Part shown: piece by piece, positions 17,749 through 27,348 of the stretch | Numbering within the stretch: position 1 is the first letter of the stretch | Layout of the letters: every line of letters begins with the position of its first letter | Source: CAVQFB01 sp963711675 | Lineage (GTDB): Bacteria; Acidobacteriota; Terriglobia; Terriglobales; Acidobacteriaceae | DNA length: 64,000 bases | Reading direction: 5' to 3' | NCBI GenBank assembly: GCA_963711675.1 | Contig: CAVQFB010000018.1 | Location: 1 to 64,000, forward strand | Program-made: the position numbers and the translations under genes | The notes under the pieces: model-generated | What the model was told of the DNA's origin: nothing | Databases searched by the model: none | Seen by the model: the letters and a program-made list of their open reading frames with translations, nothing else

Positions 17749-18618
17749 ATGAAAAGGTTTACGGAGTATTTGTTGATGTCGTCACTGGTGATCGGGGGGA
17801 TGGGTGTGGTTGCGGCGCAGGTGCAACCTCCGCCCAAAGTGCTAACGGTTACGCGGGAGTTCTTGAAGCCGGGCAAGAACGGAGCGTCGCACGAAAAAAC
17901 CGAGAGCGCGTTTGTGCAGGCGCTCAGCAAAGCCAAGTGGCCGACGCACTACCTGGCGGTCGATTCACTTTCGGGCAAAACGCGCTCCCTGTTTTTCACC
18001 GGGTACGATTCATTCGAAGCCTGGGAGAAGGACGTTCAGGCGCAGGAGAAGAACGCGGCGCTCTCCGCCGCGCTTGACCATGCCGCTGTGGTCGACGGGG
18101 AACTGCTGAGCGAGATGGATGGAGGCGCATTCGCCTATCGCGAGGACTACAGCCTGCGGTCAGCGGTCGACATTCCGCATATGCGTTACTTCGAAATTTC
18201 CCTGTTCCACGTAAAGCCGGGGCACGACAAGGAGTGGGAAGCGTTGGTGAAGATGTACATGGCGGCCTACGAGAAGATTCCCGACGTGCACTGGGCGACC
18301 TACGAAGCAGTGTACGGCCAGGAAAACGGCACCTTCGTGGTGTTCAACCCGATGAAATCCGCGTCGGAAATCGACCACGCGTTCGCGCAAGGTAAGCAGT
18401 TCGAGGCGGCGATGGGCGAGGAGGGGATGAAGAAGCTCGGCGAACTGTCGGCTGCGGCAATCGAATCGAGCCAAACCAACCTGTTCATATTCAACCCGCG
18501 CATGAGCTACGTCTCGGATGAGTGGATAAAAGCCGATCCGGATTTCTGGAAGCCGAAGGCGAGCGCGCCCGCGACGGCGGCTAAGAAGTCTGATGCGAAG
18601 GCGGCTGCCCCGCAGTAG
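17749..18618 (+). CDS. Exported protein with two ferredoxin-like (dimeric alpha/beta barrel type) repeats
   Basis: 289 residues with a strong ribosome-binding site (GGAAGGAGATC) and a signal peptide MKRFTEYLLMSSLVIGGMGV cleaved near VAAQ. Two halves align with each other: VTREFLKPGKNGASHEKTE, ALSKAKWPTHYLAVDSLSG and SLFFTGYDSFEAWE (first), and EISLFHVKPGHDKEWEAL, AAYEKIPDVHWATYEAVYG and TFVVFNPMKSASEID (second). The shared pattern, hhxhKPG....E...h......hWxxYxh..G...xhFhhF.PhxShxEhd, fits a duplicated antibiotic-biosynthesis-monooxygenase-like ferredoxin fold. A low-complexity Ala/Lys tail ends the protein. The function is not known. Confidence 0.65.
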   Translation: MKRFTEYLLMSSLVIGGMGVVAAQVQPPPKVLTVTREFLKPGKNGASHEKTESAFVQALSKAKWPTHYLAVDSLSGKTRSLFFTGYDSFEAWEKDVQAQEKNAALSAALDHAAVVDGELLSEMDGGAFAYREDYSLRSAVDIPHMRYFEISLFHVKPGHDKEWEALVKMYMAAYEKIPDVHWATYEAVYGQENGTFVVFNPMKSASEIDHAFAQGKQFEAAMGEEGMKKLGELSAAAIESSQTNLFIFNPRMSYVSDEWIKADPDFWKPKASAPATAAKKSDAKAAAPQ

Positions 18619-18653
18619 GTATCGGAACGGTTGTCGAGAAGGAGAGAGAAGAG

Positions 18654-18695
18654 TGCACCGCACGTCCGTGAAGGGCGCTGCGGTGTGCTTTTTTT
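18654..18695 (+). terminator. Rho-independent terminator
   Basis: CACCGCA (18656-18662) pairs with TGCGGTG (18679-18685) and is followed by TGC and seven T residues (18689-18695). It is 36 bp after the stop of the duplicated-fold protein, reading on the plus strand. Confidence 0.75.
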
Positions 18696-18786
18696 GCGGA
18701 GAGATTGCGCGTGAGGCGAATTCTTTTGCAGAGCGGCGTAAGCGTCAGGGACACTTCAACTGTATTAGTGGGCTCGCGTGCAGCGG

Positions 18787-20637
18787 CTACTTGCCGGGCG
18801 TGGCAGGGGCAAACTGCATCGTGCGGACAATGCCTTTGCCCTCTTCCACGAAGACGACCTGATTGACCTTGACGTCTTTGAGAGTGTCGATCTGGCCGCT
18901 GGGCCAGCGAACTTCAAGCAAGTCGACCTTCTCGGCCTTACCAAGACCGAAGTGAACGCGAAGGTCATTCTGCGAGATGTAGCTGCCGCCACTGCGGACT
19001 TCGTCGATCTGCGAATGGGGCGCCTTTTCGTCTGGCGGATGAGTCACGCACTTCACGCGCGCGCCGATTCCGCTGCGGTTGGACTTGGTGCCGAGGGTCT
19101 TGACCTTGATCCAGTTGTGCGCGAGGCGGGAGTCGCAGCGGAGCAGCTGAGGGAAGTCGTTCACGGTGTTGACGACAACGTCGATGTCGCCGTCGTTATC
19201 GAAGTCGCCGAAGGCGCAGCCACGGGCGGCGACGGGTGTAGAGATGCCGGAACCGGCGGCGAAAGAGACGTCATCGAAGCGGCCGTTACGCAGGTTCTTG
19301 TAGAGCAGCTTTCGCTGAGGATATCCAGCCTCGGTCTTGAGCTGCTCGACTTCGGGATAGACGTGGCCGTTGCAGATGAGGATGTCAGGCCAGCCATCGT
19401 TATCCATGTCGAAGAAGCCGCAGCCCCAGCCCAGAAACTGCGTATGGGCGCCCAGTCCGCCGGTGAAGGTGGCGTCCTCGAAGTTCCAGTTGCCGCGGTT
19501 GTGGTAGAGGGAAGGCGTGTCGCCGGCGAAGTTGGTCTTGACGATGTCGAGATAGCCATCGAGATCGTAGTCGGCGGCGGAGATGCCCATGCCGGCCTGT
19601 GGCTTGCCGTCGGCGGAGAGGACGCAGCCCGCTTCCATGCCCACGTCGACGAATTTCCCATTGTGCTTGTTCTGGTAGAGCGCGCTGGGAGTGGAGTCGT
19701 CGGCGACGTAGATGTCGGGCCAGCCGTCGTTATCGAAGTCGGCCGTGAGCACGCCGAGGCCAAAGGTGCCGTTGGCCTTGAGAATGCCGGATGATTCGGA
19801 GACGTCGGTGAACGTGCCGTCGCCGTTGTTGTGGTAGAGGATGTTCTTGCCGCCGTTGAGGCCGGGCGGGCCGCAGGCGACCATCACTCCTTTATATAGG
19901 CAGGGCCCGGACTCGGGCACGGGCGCGGTGGCGAGATCGAGATCGATGTAGTTGGCGACGAAGAGGTCGAGTTTGCCATCGCGGTCGTAGTCGAGGAAGG
20001 CGCAGCCGGTAGCCCAGCGCGTCGTTTTACCTGCGACCCCGGCCTTCTCGCTCACGTCGGTGAAAGTACCGTCACCGTTGTTGTGATAGAGGACGTTCTT
20101 GCCGAAGTAGGTGACGAAGAGGTCGTCATTACCATCGTTGTCGTAGTCGCCGACGCAGACGCCCTGGCCCCAGCCGGAATGCACGAGACCGGCTTTGGCG
20201 GTGACGTCGGTGAAAGTGCCGTCGCGATTGTTCCTGAAAAGATGTGATGTTGGCTCCTGGCCGTGCGCTGCGTTTTCGAGGCGGCGTCCGTTGACCAGGA
20301 AGATGTCGAGCCAGCCGTCGTTGTCGTAATCGTAGAATGCGACGCCGCAGCCGGTGGTCTCGAGCAGATATTTGTTCTTGTGTTCGCCTCCGAAAATGGT
20401 CTTGGCGTTGAGGCCGGCGGCACAGCCGATGTCTACGAAGCTGATGCCGAGGTCGGGCTGGGGTTTGGCAGCGTTGGACGAAGATGCCGGTGCCGAGGAC
20501 TGCGACTGAGCGTCTTGCGGTCCCAAGCGAAGCGCGCGAAGAGGCGCGGGGAGTGCCAGTGACAGGACCTGCTGGAGTGGCAAGACCAGTGCGGAGCGGC
20601 TTAGGGATCGGAGAAAATCGCGGCGTGAAGAAGACAA
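18787..20637 (-). CDS. Tat-exported FG-GAP / ASPIC-UnbV (CRTAC1-like) protein
   Basis: 616 residues. The N-terminus MSSSRRDFLRSLSRSALVLP carries the twin-arginine motif SRRDFLR followed by a hydrophobic stretch, so export is by the Tat route. The body is a calcium-binding VCBS/FG-GAP propeller (DYDNDGWLDIFLVNGRR, DYDNDGNDDLFVTYFG, DFDNDGWPDIYVADD, DMDNDGWPDILICNG). The C-terminal 120 residues (WIKVKTLGTKSNRSGIGARV, VRSGGSYISQNDLRVHFGLG) are an ASPIC/UnbV domain. It is a clear paralogue of the protein at 8968-10746, which uses a Sec signal instead. Use of Tat suggests the propeller folds, and perhaps loads calcium, before export. Confidence 0.9.
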   Translation of the reverse strand: MSSSRRDFLRSLSRSALVLPLQQVLSLALPAPLRALRLGPQDAQSQSSAPASSSNAAKPQPDLGISFVDIGCAAGLNAKTIFGGEHKNKYLLETTGCGVAFYDYDNDGWLDIFLVNGRRLENAAHGQEPTSHLFRNNRDGTFTDVTAKAGLVHSGWGQGVCVGDYDNDGNDDLFVTYFGKNVLYHNNGDGTFTDVSEKAGVAGKTTRWATGCAFLDYDRDGKLDLFVANYIDLDLATAPVPESGPCLYKGVMVACGPPGLNGGKNILYHNNGDGTFTDVSESSGILKANGTFGLGVLTADFDNDGWPDIYVADDSTPSALYQNKHNGKFVDVGMEAGCVLSADGKPQAGMGISAADYDLDGYLDIVKTNFAGDTPSLYHNRGNWNFEDATFTGGLGAHTQFLGWGCGFFDMDNDGWPDILICNGHVYPEVEQLKTEAGYPQRKLLYKNLRNGRFDDVSFAAGSGISTPVAARGCAFGDFDNDGDIDVVVNTVNDFPQLLRCDSRLAHNWIKVKTLGTKSNRSGIGARVKCVTHPPDEKAPHSQIDEVRSGGSYISQNDLRVHFGLGKAEKVDLLEVRWPSGQIDTLKDVKVNQVVFVEEGKGIVRTMQFAPATPGK

Positions 20638-20772
20638 CAGGAGTTTACCCGTCGGGTTTTGGCTCGTGCTAGAATTCGCCCCTTAGTTTTGTATCGCACG
20701 GCGTTGCGCTTTTGCAAGTTCCAAGCTCCTTGGAAGTGTGGGGCGTGAATTTCAGGTAAGCTAAGTCACGGC

Positions 20773-23358
20773 ATGTCGCGCAATCTGTTTCGGACGAATC
20801 CTCACCGCACAGTGGTCCTTCTCGCGCTTGTTCTCATCAATATCGTCTTCCAGGTTTCAGCGGAAGATCAGCCTCGGTCGCTGGAACTTTCCCGTCCAGT
20901 GCGCGGGTTTGAATTTCTGCCGGTCGTCGGTCGGAAAGCCGGTTTGTTCGGCAACGAGACGGGCGATTTCGAAGCGTGGGTCTACCCGCTCAAAATCCTG
21001 CGAAAGTTTCACTTGAATTTTCTGACCGAGGGCCGGGTTCTGCCCGCGGAAACACTGGCGCGGACGCTGGTTGTACGGCCGGAGTCGGCGACCATCGTGT
21101 ATACGGGAGACACATTTTCTGTCCGCGAGACGATGTTCGTTCCGGTCGAGGAATCGGGGGCCATCGTCACGTTTGACGTGGAGACGGTACAACCGCTGGA
21201 AATCGAGGCGGCCTTCGAGAGGGATTTCAAGCCGATGTGGCCGGCGGCGATTGGCGGCACTTATCTGAACTGGGATGCGAATCTACGGGCGTTTTATCTC
21301 GGCGAAGAGCAGAAAAAGTTCGCGGCGATTGTCGGATCGCCGACGGCGGCGGACTACCGGGAGGAATACGTCACGAATTATTCCTCTTCGAGTGAGAGTT
21401 CGCTTCGTCTGGGGGTGACGAACAAGGGAAGAGAGACGAAGGTGATCGCGATTGCGGGATCGGTGCAGGGGAAAGCCGATGCGGAGAAAACGTATCGTCA
21501 CCTGGTTGCCGATTATGCCGTCCTGCGGCAACAGTCGGCCGAGTACTACCGCAATTACCTTGCGAAAACGGTGAGCGTAGAGCTTCCGGACAAGCAATTG
21601 GAGCAAGCCTACGACTGGTCGCGGGTGAGCATGCTGCAAGGGTTGGTGGCGAATCCGTATCTGGGGACAGGATTGGTGGCGGGATATCGAACGTCGAGTG
21701 AGACCGAGCGGCCCGGCTTTGCATGGTTTTTCGGGCGCGACTCGCTGTGGACCGACATGGCTCTCGATGCGAGCGGCGACTATGCAACGACACGCACGGC
21801 GTTGGATTTCCTGAGCAAGTATCAGCGGGACGACGGCAAAATCGAGCACGAAATTGCGCAGAGTGCGAGCCTGGTGCCGTGGTTCAAGAATTTTCCTTAT
21901 GCGTATGCGTCGGCCGATGCGACTCCGCTGTACGTCATCACCATGAACGACTACGCGACGCACAGCGGCGATACGGTGTTCGTCAAAGAAAAATGGGACA
22001 GCGTGTGGAAGGCTTACCAATTCCTGAAGTCGACTTACGATGGGCAGCGATTCCCGCAAAATTCTGGGGTCGGGCACGGGTGGGTGGAAGGCGGTCCGCT
22101 GCTGCCGGTGAAGGCCGAGCTGTACCAGGTTGGATTGGGCGCGCAGGCGCTGCGGAGTTTGTCGAATCTGGCGCGGCTGGCAGGGAAGGACGATGTTGCC
22201 CCGGGACTGGACCGGGATTTCGAGAAGCTGAAAGCGGCGCTGAATGAGGCGTTCTGGTCGGCGCAGAAGAATTTCTTCGCTTACGCGCTGGATAAGGACG
22301 GCAAGCTCTTAGATGCGGCCAGCGTGCTGACGACGGTGCCGATGTGGTTCGATCTGCTCGATCCGCAAAAAGCAGAAGCGACGATCGATCAGCTGGCGGA
22401 TTTCGATCACCAGACCGACTGGGGGATGCGGATCATTTCCTCGAAAGATCCTCGTTACAATCCCGGCGGCTATCACTTCGGCGCGGTGTGGCCGCTGTTC
22501 ACGGGATGGGCCTCGGTTGGCGAATACCGCTATCACCGGGAGTTGCCGGCATATGCCAATCTTCGTGCGAATGCGCTCCAGGTTTCTGACGGATCGCTCG
22601 GGCACGTGACCGAGGTTCTTTCCGGCGACTACTACCAGCAGCTTTCGACGAGTTCGCCGCACCAGATATGGTCGGCGGCGATGGTGGTGAGTCCGATGCT
22701 GCGTGGCATGCTGGGGCTGGAGCAGAACGCGGCGGCCCATACATTGTCATTTAGCCCGCATGTTCCCGCCGGCTGGACTTCCTTCAGTGTGCGCAACGTG
22801 CATGTAGCCGACTGCGTGCTGTCGCTCGAGTATCGCAAGACCGTCGAGGGCATCACGGTGGAGATTCAAAATAGCGCCGCGAGCAAATGCGATGTGGAAT
22901 TCTCTCCCGCATTGAGTCCGCGCGCTGAGGTGCTCGGCGCGGAAGTGAACGGCCGCAAGGCCGAAGCGAAAATCGCTGCTAACAGCTATGACCAGCATAT
23001 AACGGTGCGTGTGCCAGTGGAAAAAGGTTCAACTACGGTTCGCATTCGCACGCGCAACGATTTCGGAGTGAGCCTGGCGTCTGGCATGCCGGCGCTGGGA
23101 GGTCCGAGCCAGGGATTGCGTATTACGTCGGAAGCCTGGAGCGCGAAGCATGATTCGTTGGAGCTGGGAGTGTCAGGTGTTCCGGGGCAAGCTTATGATC
23201 TGGGCGTCTGGAATGTGGCACAGATCACATCTATCGACGGTGCGGAAATGGTAAAGAGTGATCATGGGGAAAGTGCTCTTCGAATCACATTGCCGGCTTC
23301 GTCCTCACCGCCCTACAGTCACGGCAAGGTAACGATCCATTTCGCGGCTAAGAGGTAG
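20773..23358 (+). CDS. Secreted glycogen-debranching/GH63-like glycosidase
   Basis: 861 residues with a signal peptide (TVVLLALVLINIVFQVSAED). An N-terminal beta-sandwich (about 40-260) leads to an (alpha/alpha)6 toroid (about 270-640) with GFAWFFGRDSLWTDMAL, YQRDDGKIEHEIAQSA, GVGHGWVEGGPLLPV and GYHFGAVWPLFTGWASVGEY. This is the pattern of amylo-alpha-1,6-glucosidase/trehalase-type six-hairpin glycosidases, with the acids in GRDS and VEGG likely catalytic. About 200 beta-rich residues follow. It would act on oligosaccharides in the periplasm or outside. The GH13 gene begins 27 bp downstream on the same strand, so the pair is probably an alpha-glucan-using operon. The exact linkage cannot be called. 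Confidence 0.8.
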   Translation: MSRNLFRTNPHRTVVLLALVLINIVFQVSAEDQPRSLELSRPVRGFEFLPVVGRKAGLFGNETGDFEAWVYPLKILRKFHLNFLTEGRVLPAETLARTLVVRPESATIVYTGDTFSVRETMFVPVEESGAIVTFDVETVQPLEIEAAFERDFKPMWPAAIGGTYLNWDANLRAFYLGEEQKKFAAIVGSPTAADYREEYVTNYSSSSESSLRLGVTNKGRETKVIAIAGSVQGKADAEKTYRHLVADYAVLRQQSAEYYRNYLAKTVSVELPDKQLEQAYDWSRVSMLQGLVANPYLGTGLVAGYRTSSETERPGFAWFFGRDSLWTDMALDASGDYATTRTALDFLSKYQRDDGKIEHEIAQSASLVPWFKNFPYAYASADATPLYVITMNDYATHSGDTVFVKEKWDSVWKAYQFLKSTYDGQRFPQNSGVGHGWVEGGPLLPVKAELYQVGLGAQALRSLSNLARLAGKDDVAPGLDRDFEKLKAALNEAFWSAQKNFFAYALDKDGKLLDAASVLTTVPMWFDLLDPQKAEATIDQLADFDHQTDWGMRIISSKDPRYNPGGYHFGAVWPLFTGWASVGEYRYHRELPAYANLRANALQVSDGSLGHVTEVLSGDYYQQLSTSSPHQIWSAAMVVSPMLRGMLGLEQNAAAHTLSFSPHVPAGWTSFSVRNVHVADCVLSLEYRKTVEGITVEIQNSAASKCDVEFSPALSPRAEVLGAEVNGRKAEAKIAANSYDQHITVRVPVEKGSTTVRIRTRNDFGVSLASGMPALGGPSQGLRITSEAWSAKHDSLELGVSGVPGQAYDLGVWNVAQITSIDGAEMVKSDHGESALRITLPASSSPPYSHGKVTIHFAAKR

Positions 23359-23385
23359 GGCACCAATCAAGCTTTGGAGGCAGTC

Positions 23386-25102
23386 ATGCGAAAGTCATTT
23401 TTCTTGTTGAATGCACTTCTGCTCACGATTTTCTTTTCTTTGTTCGTAGACGTTGCGCCGGCGCAGAAGCAGGCTGTCGATGCGGAAGGTCACCAGTGGT
23501 GGCAGCACGCGGTGTTTTACGAGATCTATCCGCGCAGCTTTGCCGACAGCAACAACGACGGGATCGGCGACCTGAAGGGCATCGCGTCGAAGATGGAATA
23601 TCTGAAGAAGCTGGGCGTGGACGCGATCTGGATCTCGCCGTGTTTCCCTTCGCCGCAGGTGGACTTCGGCTATGACGTTTCGGACTACGAGAATATCGAT
23701 CCCATGTACGGAACGTTGGCGGATTTCGACCGCATGTCGGCCGAGGCGAAGCAAGCACGGCATGCGCATCATTCTGGACTTTGTGATCAATCACACCTCC
23801 GACCAGCACAAATGGTTCCTCGACTCGAAATCGTCACGGACGTCGGCGCATCGCGACTGGTACATCTGGCGCGACGGGCAGAGGACCAGGGCGGCCACCG
23901 AACAACTGGGAGTCGACATTCGGAGGTTCTGCGTGGACAATTCGATCCGAAGACCGGCCAGTACTACTACCACTATTTTTATGTGCAGCAGCCCGACCTG
24001 AACTGGCGCAATCCCGCCGTCGAAAAAGCCATGTTCGATGTCACGCGGTGGTGGTACAGCGCGGCGTGGCAGGCTTCCGGCTGGATGCGGTGGACACGCT
24101 TTTTGAGGACCCCGATCTGCGCGACAACCCCATCCTTCCCGGCACCAACAAGTACGGCGATCCCAACATGGAGAGTAAGTACAACGACAAGCTGCCCGAA
24201 GTGCACGAAACTCTGCAGGCGCTGAGAAAAGTGGCCGACGAGCACAACGCGGTGCTGATTGGCGAGACCTGGACGAAAAATATCCCCGAGCTGAAGGAGT
24301 ATTACGGCAACCACGGCAACGAACTTCAGATGCCGATGGACTTTATGTTTACACGCGTCGACAAGCTCGATCCGGCAGAGTTCCGCAAGCAGATCGCCGG
24401 GGTCGATGCGTCGGGCGGCTGGCCGGTATTTGTCATCAGCAACCACGACATTCTGCGATCCTACGATCGTTACGGCGACGGCCGGCACAACGATGCTATC
24501 GCGAAGGTGATGGCGGGGATGTATCTGACCCTGCGTGGCACGCCGATCATGTACTACGGCGAAGAAATCGGGATGAAGACCACCGAGCCGCGCGCAAGGA
24601 GGATGTGAAGGATCCGATCGGGAAACTTGGCTGGCCGAACGAAAAAGGCCGCGACGGCGAGCGTACTCCCATGCAGTGGAACAACAGTCCGAACGCCGGG
24701 TTCACCACTGGCACGCCGTGGCTGCCAGTGCCGGATACGTACAAAACCCACAACGTCGCGGACGAACAGAAAGATCCGAATTCGATATGGAGTTTCTACC
24801 AGCGAGTGCTGGCGTTGCGTCACCAGAACAAGGCGCTGCTCGATGGAGACTACGTAGCATTGAACGAGAGCGACGCCAACGTGATTTCGTACCTACGGCG
24901 ATATAAGAATGAAGGCGTACTGGTGGCGATCAACATGTCAGCCAGCGAGCAGAAAGTAAGCTTCGATTTGAAGTCGCAAGGGTTCGGTGCGACGAAGGCC
25001 GTCACGCTGGTGACGACGGAAGCAGAGCCATCGAAGGAGTTGAACTTAACAGGCCTGACGCTGAAGCCGTTCGGGGTCTACATCGCGTCGGTGATGAAAT
25101 AG
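23386..25102 (+). pseudogene. Secreted GH13 alpha-glucosidase, disrupted by about five indels
   Basis: The ATG at 23386 follows TTTGGAGG. A signal peptide (MRKSFFLLNALLLTIFFSLF, cleaved near APAQ) precedes a GH13 barrel: WWQHAVFYEIYPRSFADSN, GIGDLKGI, DAIWISPCFPSPQVDFGYD, RIILDFVINHTSDQH, GFRLDAVDTLFED with the nucleophile Asp, IGETW with the acid/base Glu, ISNHD with the third Asp, and the C-terminal beta domain to IASVMK. This is the oligo-1,6-glucosidase/alpha-glucosidase group. The frame changes near 23755, 23885, 23940, 24060 and 24595, so no single reading frame covers it. All catalytic motifs are intact within their segments and no internal stop is needed. Either the gene is freshly inactivated or the sequence has errors. 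It is partnered with the upstream six-hairpin glycosidase. Confidence 0.85.
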
Positions 25103-25107
25103 AGGAG

Positions 25108-25215
25108 CGCCTCGCTCGGGATGACAATCAACGGAGGATGCGTTCCCCAGCGGCTAAAGCCAGGATAATTGATGATGGGCGCTTTGCGGCATCGCCGAAG
25201 CGATGCCCTGATACG
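25108..25215. repeat. Composite intergenic repeat with stem-loop
   Basis: Three pieces follow the GH13 gene. CTCGCTCGGGATGACA (25111-25126) is the exact reverse complement of 35167-35182. GGCTAAAGCC (25152-25161) is a small palindrome. GGCATCGC CGAA GCGATGCC (25188-25207) is an 8-bp stem with tetraloop followed by CTGATACGAA. The last piece matches, with different but still paired stem bases, the inverted copy at 35069-35098. Confidence 0.7.
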
Positions 25216-25249
25216 AATCACAAAGCTCTCTGGCAGCCTGTAAAGGAAC

Positions 25250-26779
25250 TCAGCGCGGCGGTCTTTCCGGAATGAGATCTTCTACGTCGCGGAAGGGCCG
25301 GGGCGGATGGTCGGAATGAGCATCGGGCACTGGCAGGTCATGTGCGGAACTGAGCCGCACGCCACTCTCGGAATCGGCCATTCCCGCGCTCGTCGTGTAC
25401 ATAGCTTCGCCAAACTCCGTGCCTGACTTAGGCTGCGCCACGGCGAAGAAAGGGTACACCTTGCCATTGGAGTAGGCAGCGGAAACGTAATCCCCCACCA
25501 TCACGCCGGAAAAAGTATCGGGCAGAGAATCAAGCGTCATGCCCGCAGCGAGCGTGGTCGGGGCCGACCAGGTTTTCCCACCATCGTGCGACAGGATAAT
25601 CCCCGCATTCAGCTCGCAGGTTGATACGACACAGTTTGCCGTGGGATAGAAATAGTAAGTGAGCGCGAGATGGGCTGTGCTGCCGCTGGTTGCGGGATCA
25701 ATCGCCAGCCCGGCAATGAAGTGATCCACGGTGCTGGTGACCGCGTCGATGGGAACGCGCGCCGGCACACTCCAGGTCACGCCATCGGACGAAGTGCTCA
25801 GCACCATGTCATTCGTCGCGCATGCCGTGCGGAAGCGGCAATCCTGCCACACAACATACACCGTACCCGCGGCATCGGTGGTGGCAGCGGGCAGGGCGGA
25901 CGTGCGAATGCCGCCGGCAACGAGATGATCGGTGATGGCGGAGACTTCAACCGCCGCTTTCCAGCTTGCGCCTCCATCGCTCGAACTGAACGCGACAATC
26001 TGGTTGCTGGCTGCATCTGTGATCGGGACAATGACCGTGCCGTTCGGCTGCACCACGGGCTGGCCTCCCACACCGCCGGCCAGATCGGCCGTGTTGAGCG
26101 GGGCGGACCAGGTTATGCCGCCGTTGGTGGAGGTACTCATCCAGATCACACTCTGGGAGACGGGATCGTCCCATTCCGCGTAACAGTGGCCGAAGAAGGG
26201 GCTGGCAGACGTGTTGTCGCATGCGATCCAGGGTTTGTCGGCGTTAGGGGTTGAGCTGACGATCACGGGATTTCCCCAGTGAATTCCGTCAGCGGAACGA
26301 TTCACCCCAACGGTGGTAAGCGGGCCGATAGGAAGAGTGGCGATCAGCCAGACGGCGTGCGACCGGTCATAGGCAATGGCCGCGTCGCTGACGGCAGTGT
26401 AAGTGCCGCCCTGAAAGATGGTGATGCCGGGGAGAAATCCGCTGGTCCAGGTGATGCCCCCGTTTTGAGACGTGGCAAAGCCGATGTCGGAACCGCCGCC
26501 GCCAAAGATGCGGCCCACCTGAAATGCCGTAACGATAGTCGATCCGAAGGAGAATGCCCCAGGTTCCACTTCGGTGGCGTGCTGGCTTTGAGAGTTTGTG
26601 TACGGATCATTACTCAGCTTCGTCAGGCCGGTAACTGCGACGGCAGGAGTTGACGTGGTGGACTGTGCCGACGAAGTGGTAGATGAACTGCCTCCACAAC
26701 CGCCGTTGAGCAAGATCAGCGCGACCAGGCCGGCGCCAGCCGAGATCTGCCTCACCACCGCACGTAAGGATATGATCAT
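25250..26779 (-). CDS. BNR-repeat (sialidase-like propeller) lipoprotein
   Basis: 509 residues. The N-terminus carries a lipoprotein signal with lipobox LNGGC near residue 28, followed by a Ser/Thr-rich linker. The body contains repeated Asp-box/BNR motifs (S.DGG.tW): SQNGGITWTSG, SADGIHWGNP, STNGGITWSAP, SSDGGASWKAA, SSDGVTWSVP and SHDGGKTWSAP. This defines a six-bladed sialidase-type propeller anchored to a membrane. The arginine triad of true sialidases was not identified, so enzymatic activity is not claimed. It probably binds or recognises glycans or proteins. Its ATG overlaps the stop of the NTF2-fold gene upstream (26776-26779), so the two are translationally coupled. Confidence 0.8.
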   Translation of the reverse strand: MIISLRAVVRQISAGAGLVALILLNGGCGGSSSTTSSAQSTTSTPAVAVTGLTKLSNDPYTNSQSQHATEVEPGAFSFGSTIVTAFQVGRIFGGGGSDIGFATSQNGGITWTSGFLPGITIFQGGTYTAVSDAAIAYDRSHAVWLIATLPIGPLTTVGVNRSADGIHWGNPVIVSSTPNADKPWIACDNTSASPFFGHCYAEWDDPVSQSVIWMSTSTNGGITWSAPLNTADLAGGVGGQPVVQPNGTVIVPITDAASNQIVAFSSSDGGASWKAAVEVSAITDHLVAGGIRTSALPAATTDAAGTVYVVWQDCRFRTACATNDMVLSTSSDGVTWSVPARVPIDAVTSTVDHFIAGLAIDPATSGSTAHLALTYYFYPTANCVVSTCELNAGIILSHDGGKTWSAPTTLAAGMTLDSLPDTFSGVMVGDYVSAAYSNGKVYPFFAVAQPKSGTEFGEAMYTTSAGMADSESGVRLSSAHDLPVPDAHSDHPPRPFRDVEDLIPERPPR

Positions 26780-27222
26780 TTACTGATCCAGGTTTCCTGA
26801 CTCGCTACGCATTGCCACTTTCCGTTCAGGTTCACCCAGGTGTCGGTAAAACGGCCATGGTGGACGAATGGCTTTCCGGAATCGCTTCCCCTGGTGCGGT
26901 ACTCACTGGTAACGATGGCGGTGTTGCCGTACATGAACACCTTCGGATTGTCGTTGGAGATTTGTTCCGGATTGAAAGACTTGTCCTTGATTCCCGCGAT
27001 GTACTGGCGCTTGTTGGTGAGCGCGCCGTGATGATCCACGCTCACAAAGGTGTCAGCCATCATTTCGTCGGCGGCCTTGGCGTCGTGGTGAAGTTCAGCC
27101 TGGTTCCATGCGCTTTCGAGGGCGAGAATCATGCTTTCGTCGGCAGACGGTTGCTTCCCCTGACTATTCGCGAACAGAGAAACGCTCACGATAATCGCTG
27201 CGATGGAGATGACGCGTAGCAT
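26776..27222 (-). CDS. Secreted NTF2-fold (DUF4440) protein
   Basis: 148 residues from the ATG at 27222, preceded by a G-rich Shine-Dalgarno (GGGGGG). The open frame continues to 27282 but the extra residues lack signal character. Signal peptide MLRVISIAAIIVSVSLFANS. The mature part (LALESAWNQAELHHDAKAAD, MMADTFVSVDHHGALTNKRQ, RFTDTWVNLNGKWQCVASQE) is a textbook DUF4440/SnoaL-like domain. The ligand or substrate is unknown. The stop overlaps the start of the BNR lipoprotein, so the two proteins are made together and may interact in the periplasm. Confidence 0.85.
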   Translation of the reverse strand: MLRVISIAAIIVSVSLFANSQGKQPSADESMILALESAWNQAELHHDAKAADEMMADTFVSVDHHGALTNKRQYIAGIKDKSFNPEQISNDNPKVFMYGNTAIVTSEYRTRGSDSGKPFVHHGRFTDTWVNLNGKWQCVASQETWISK

Positions 27223-27348
27223 GATGTCAGAGTTCCCCCCAAGAAAGAATGCTGCAGAACGTTGCGTGTCACTGGCCGACATTTTAAGTGAATCGACGGT
27301 CAGAATTTTGAACTTCGACCTGCACAGTGGGAGAGGGAACCGGCGCTG

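Noticed and set aside
18821..18870. A tRNA or small RNA near the Tat FG-GAP gene end and in other gaps
   Set aside because: No cloverleaf with TTCGA arm and matching acceptor stem was found in any intergenic stretch read.
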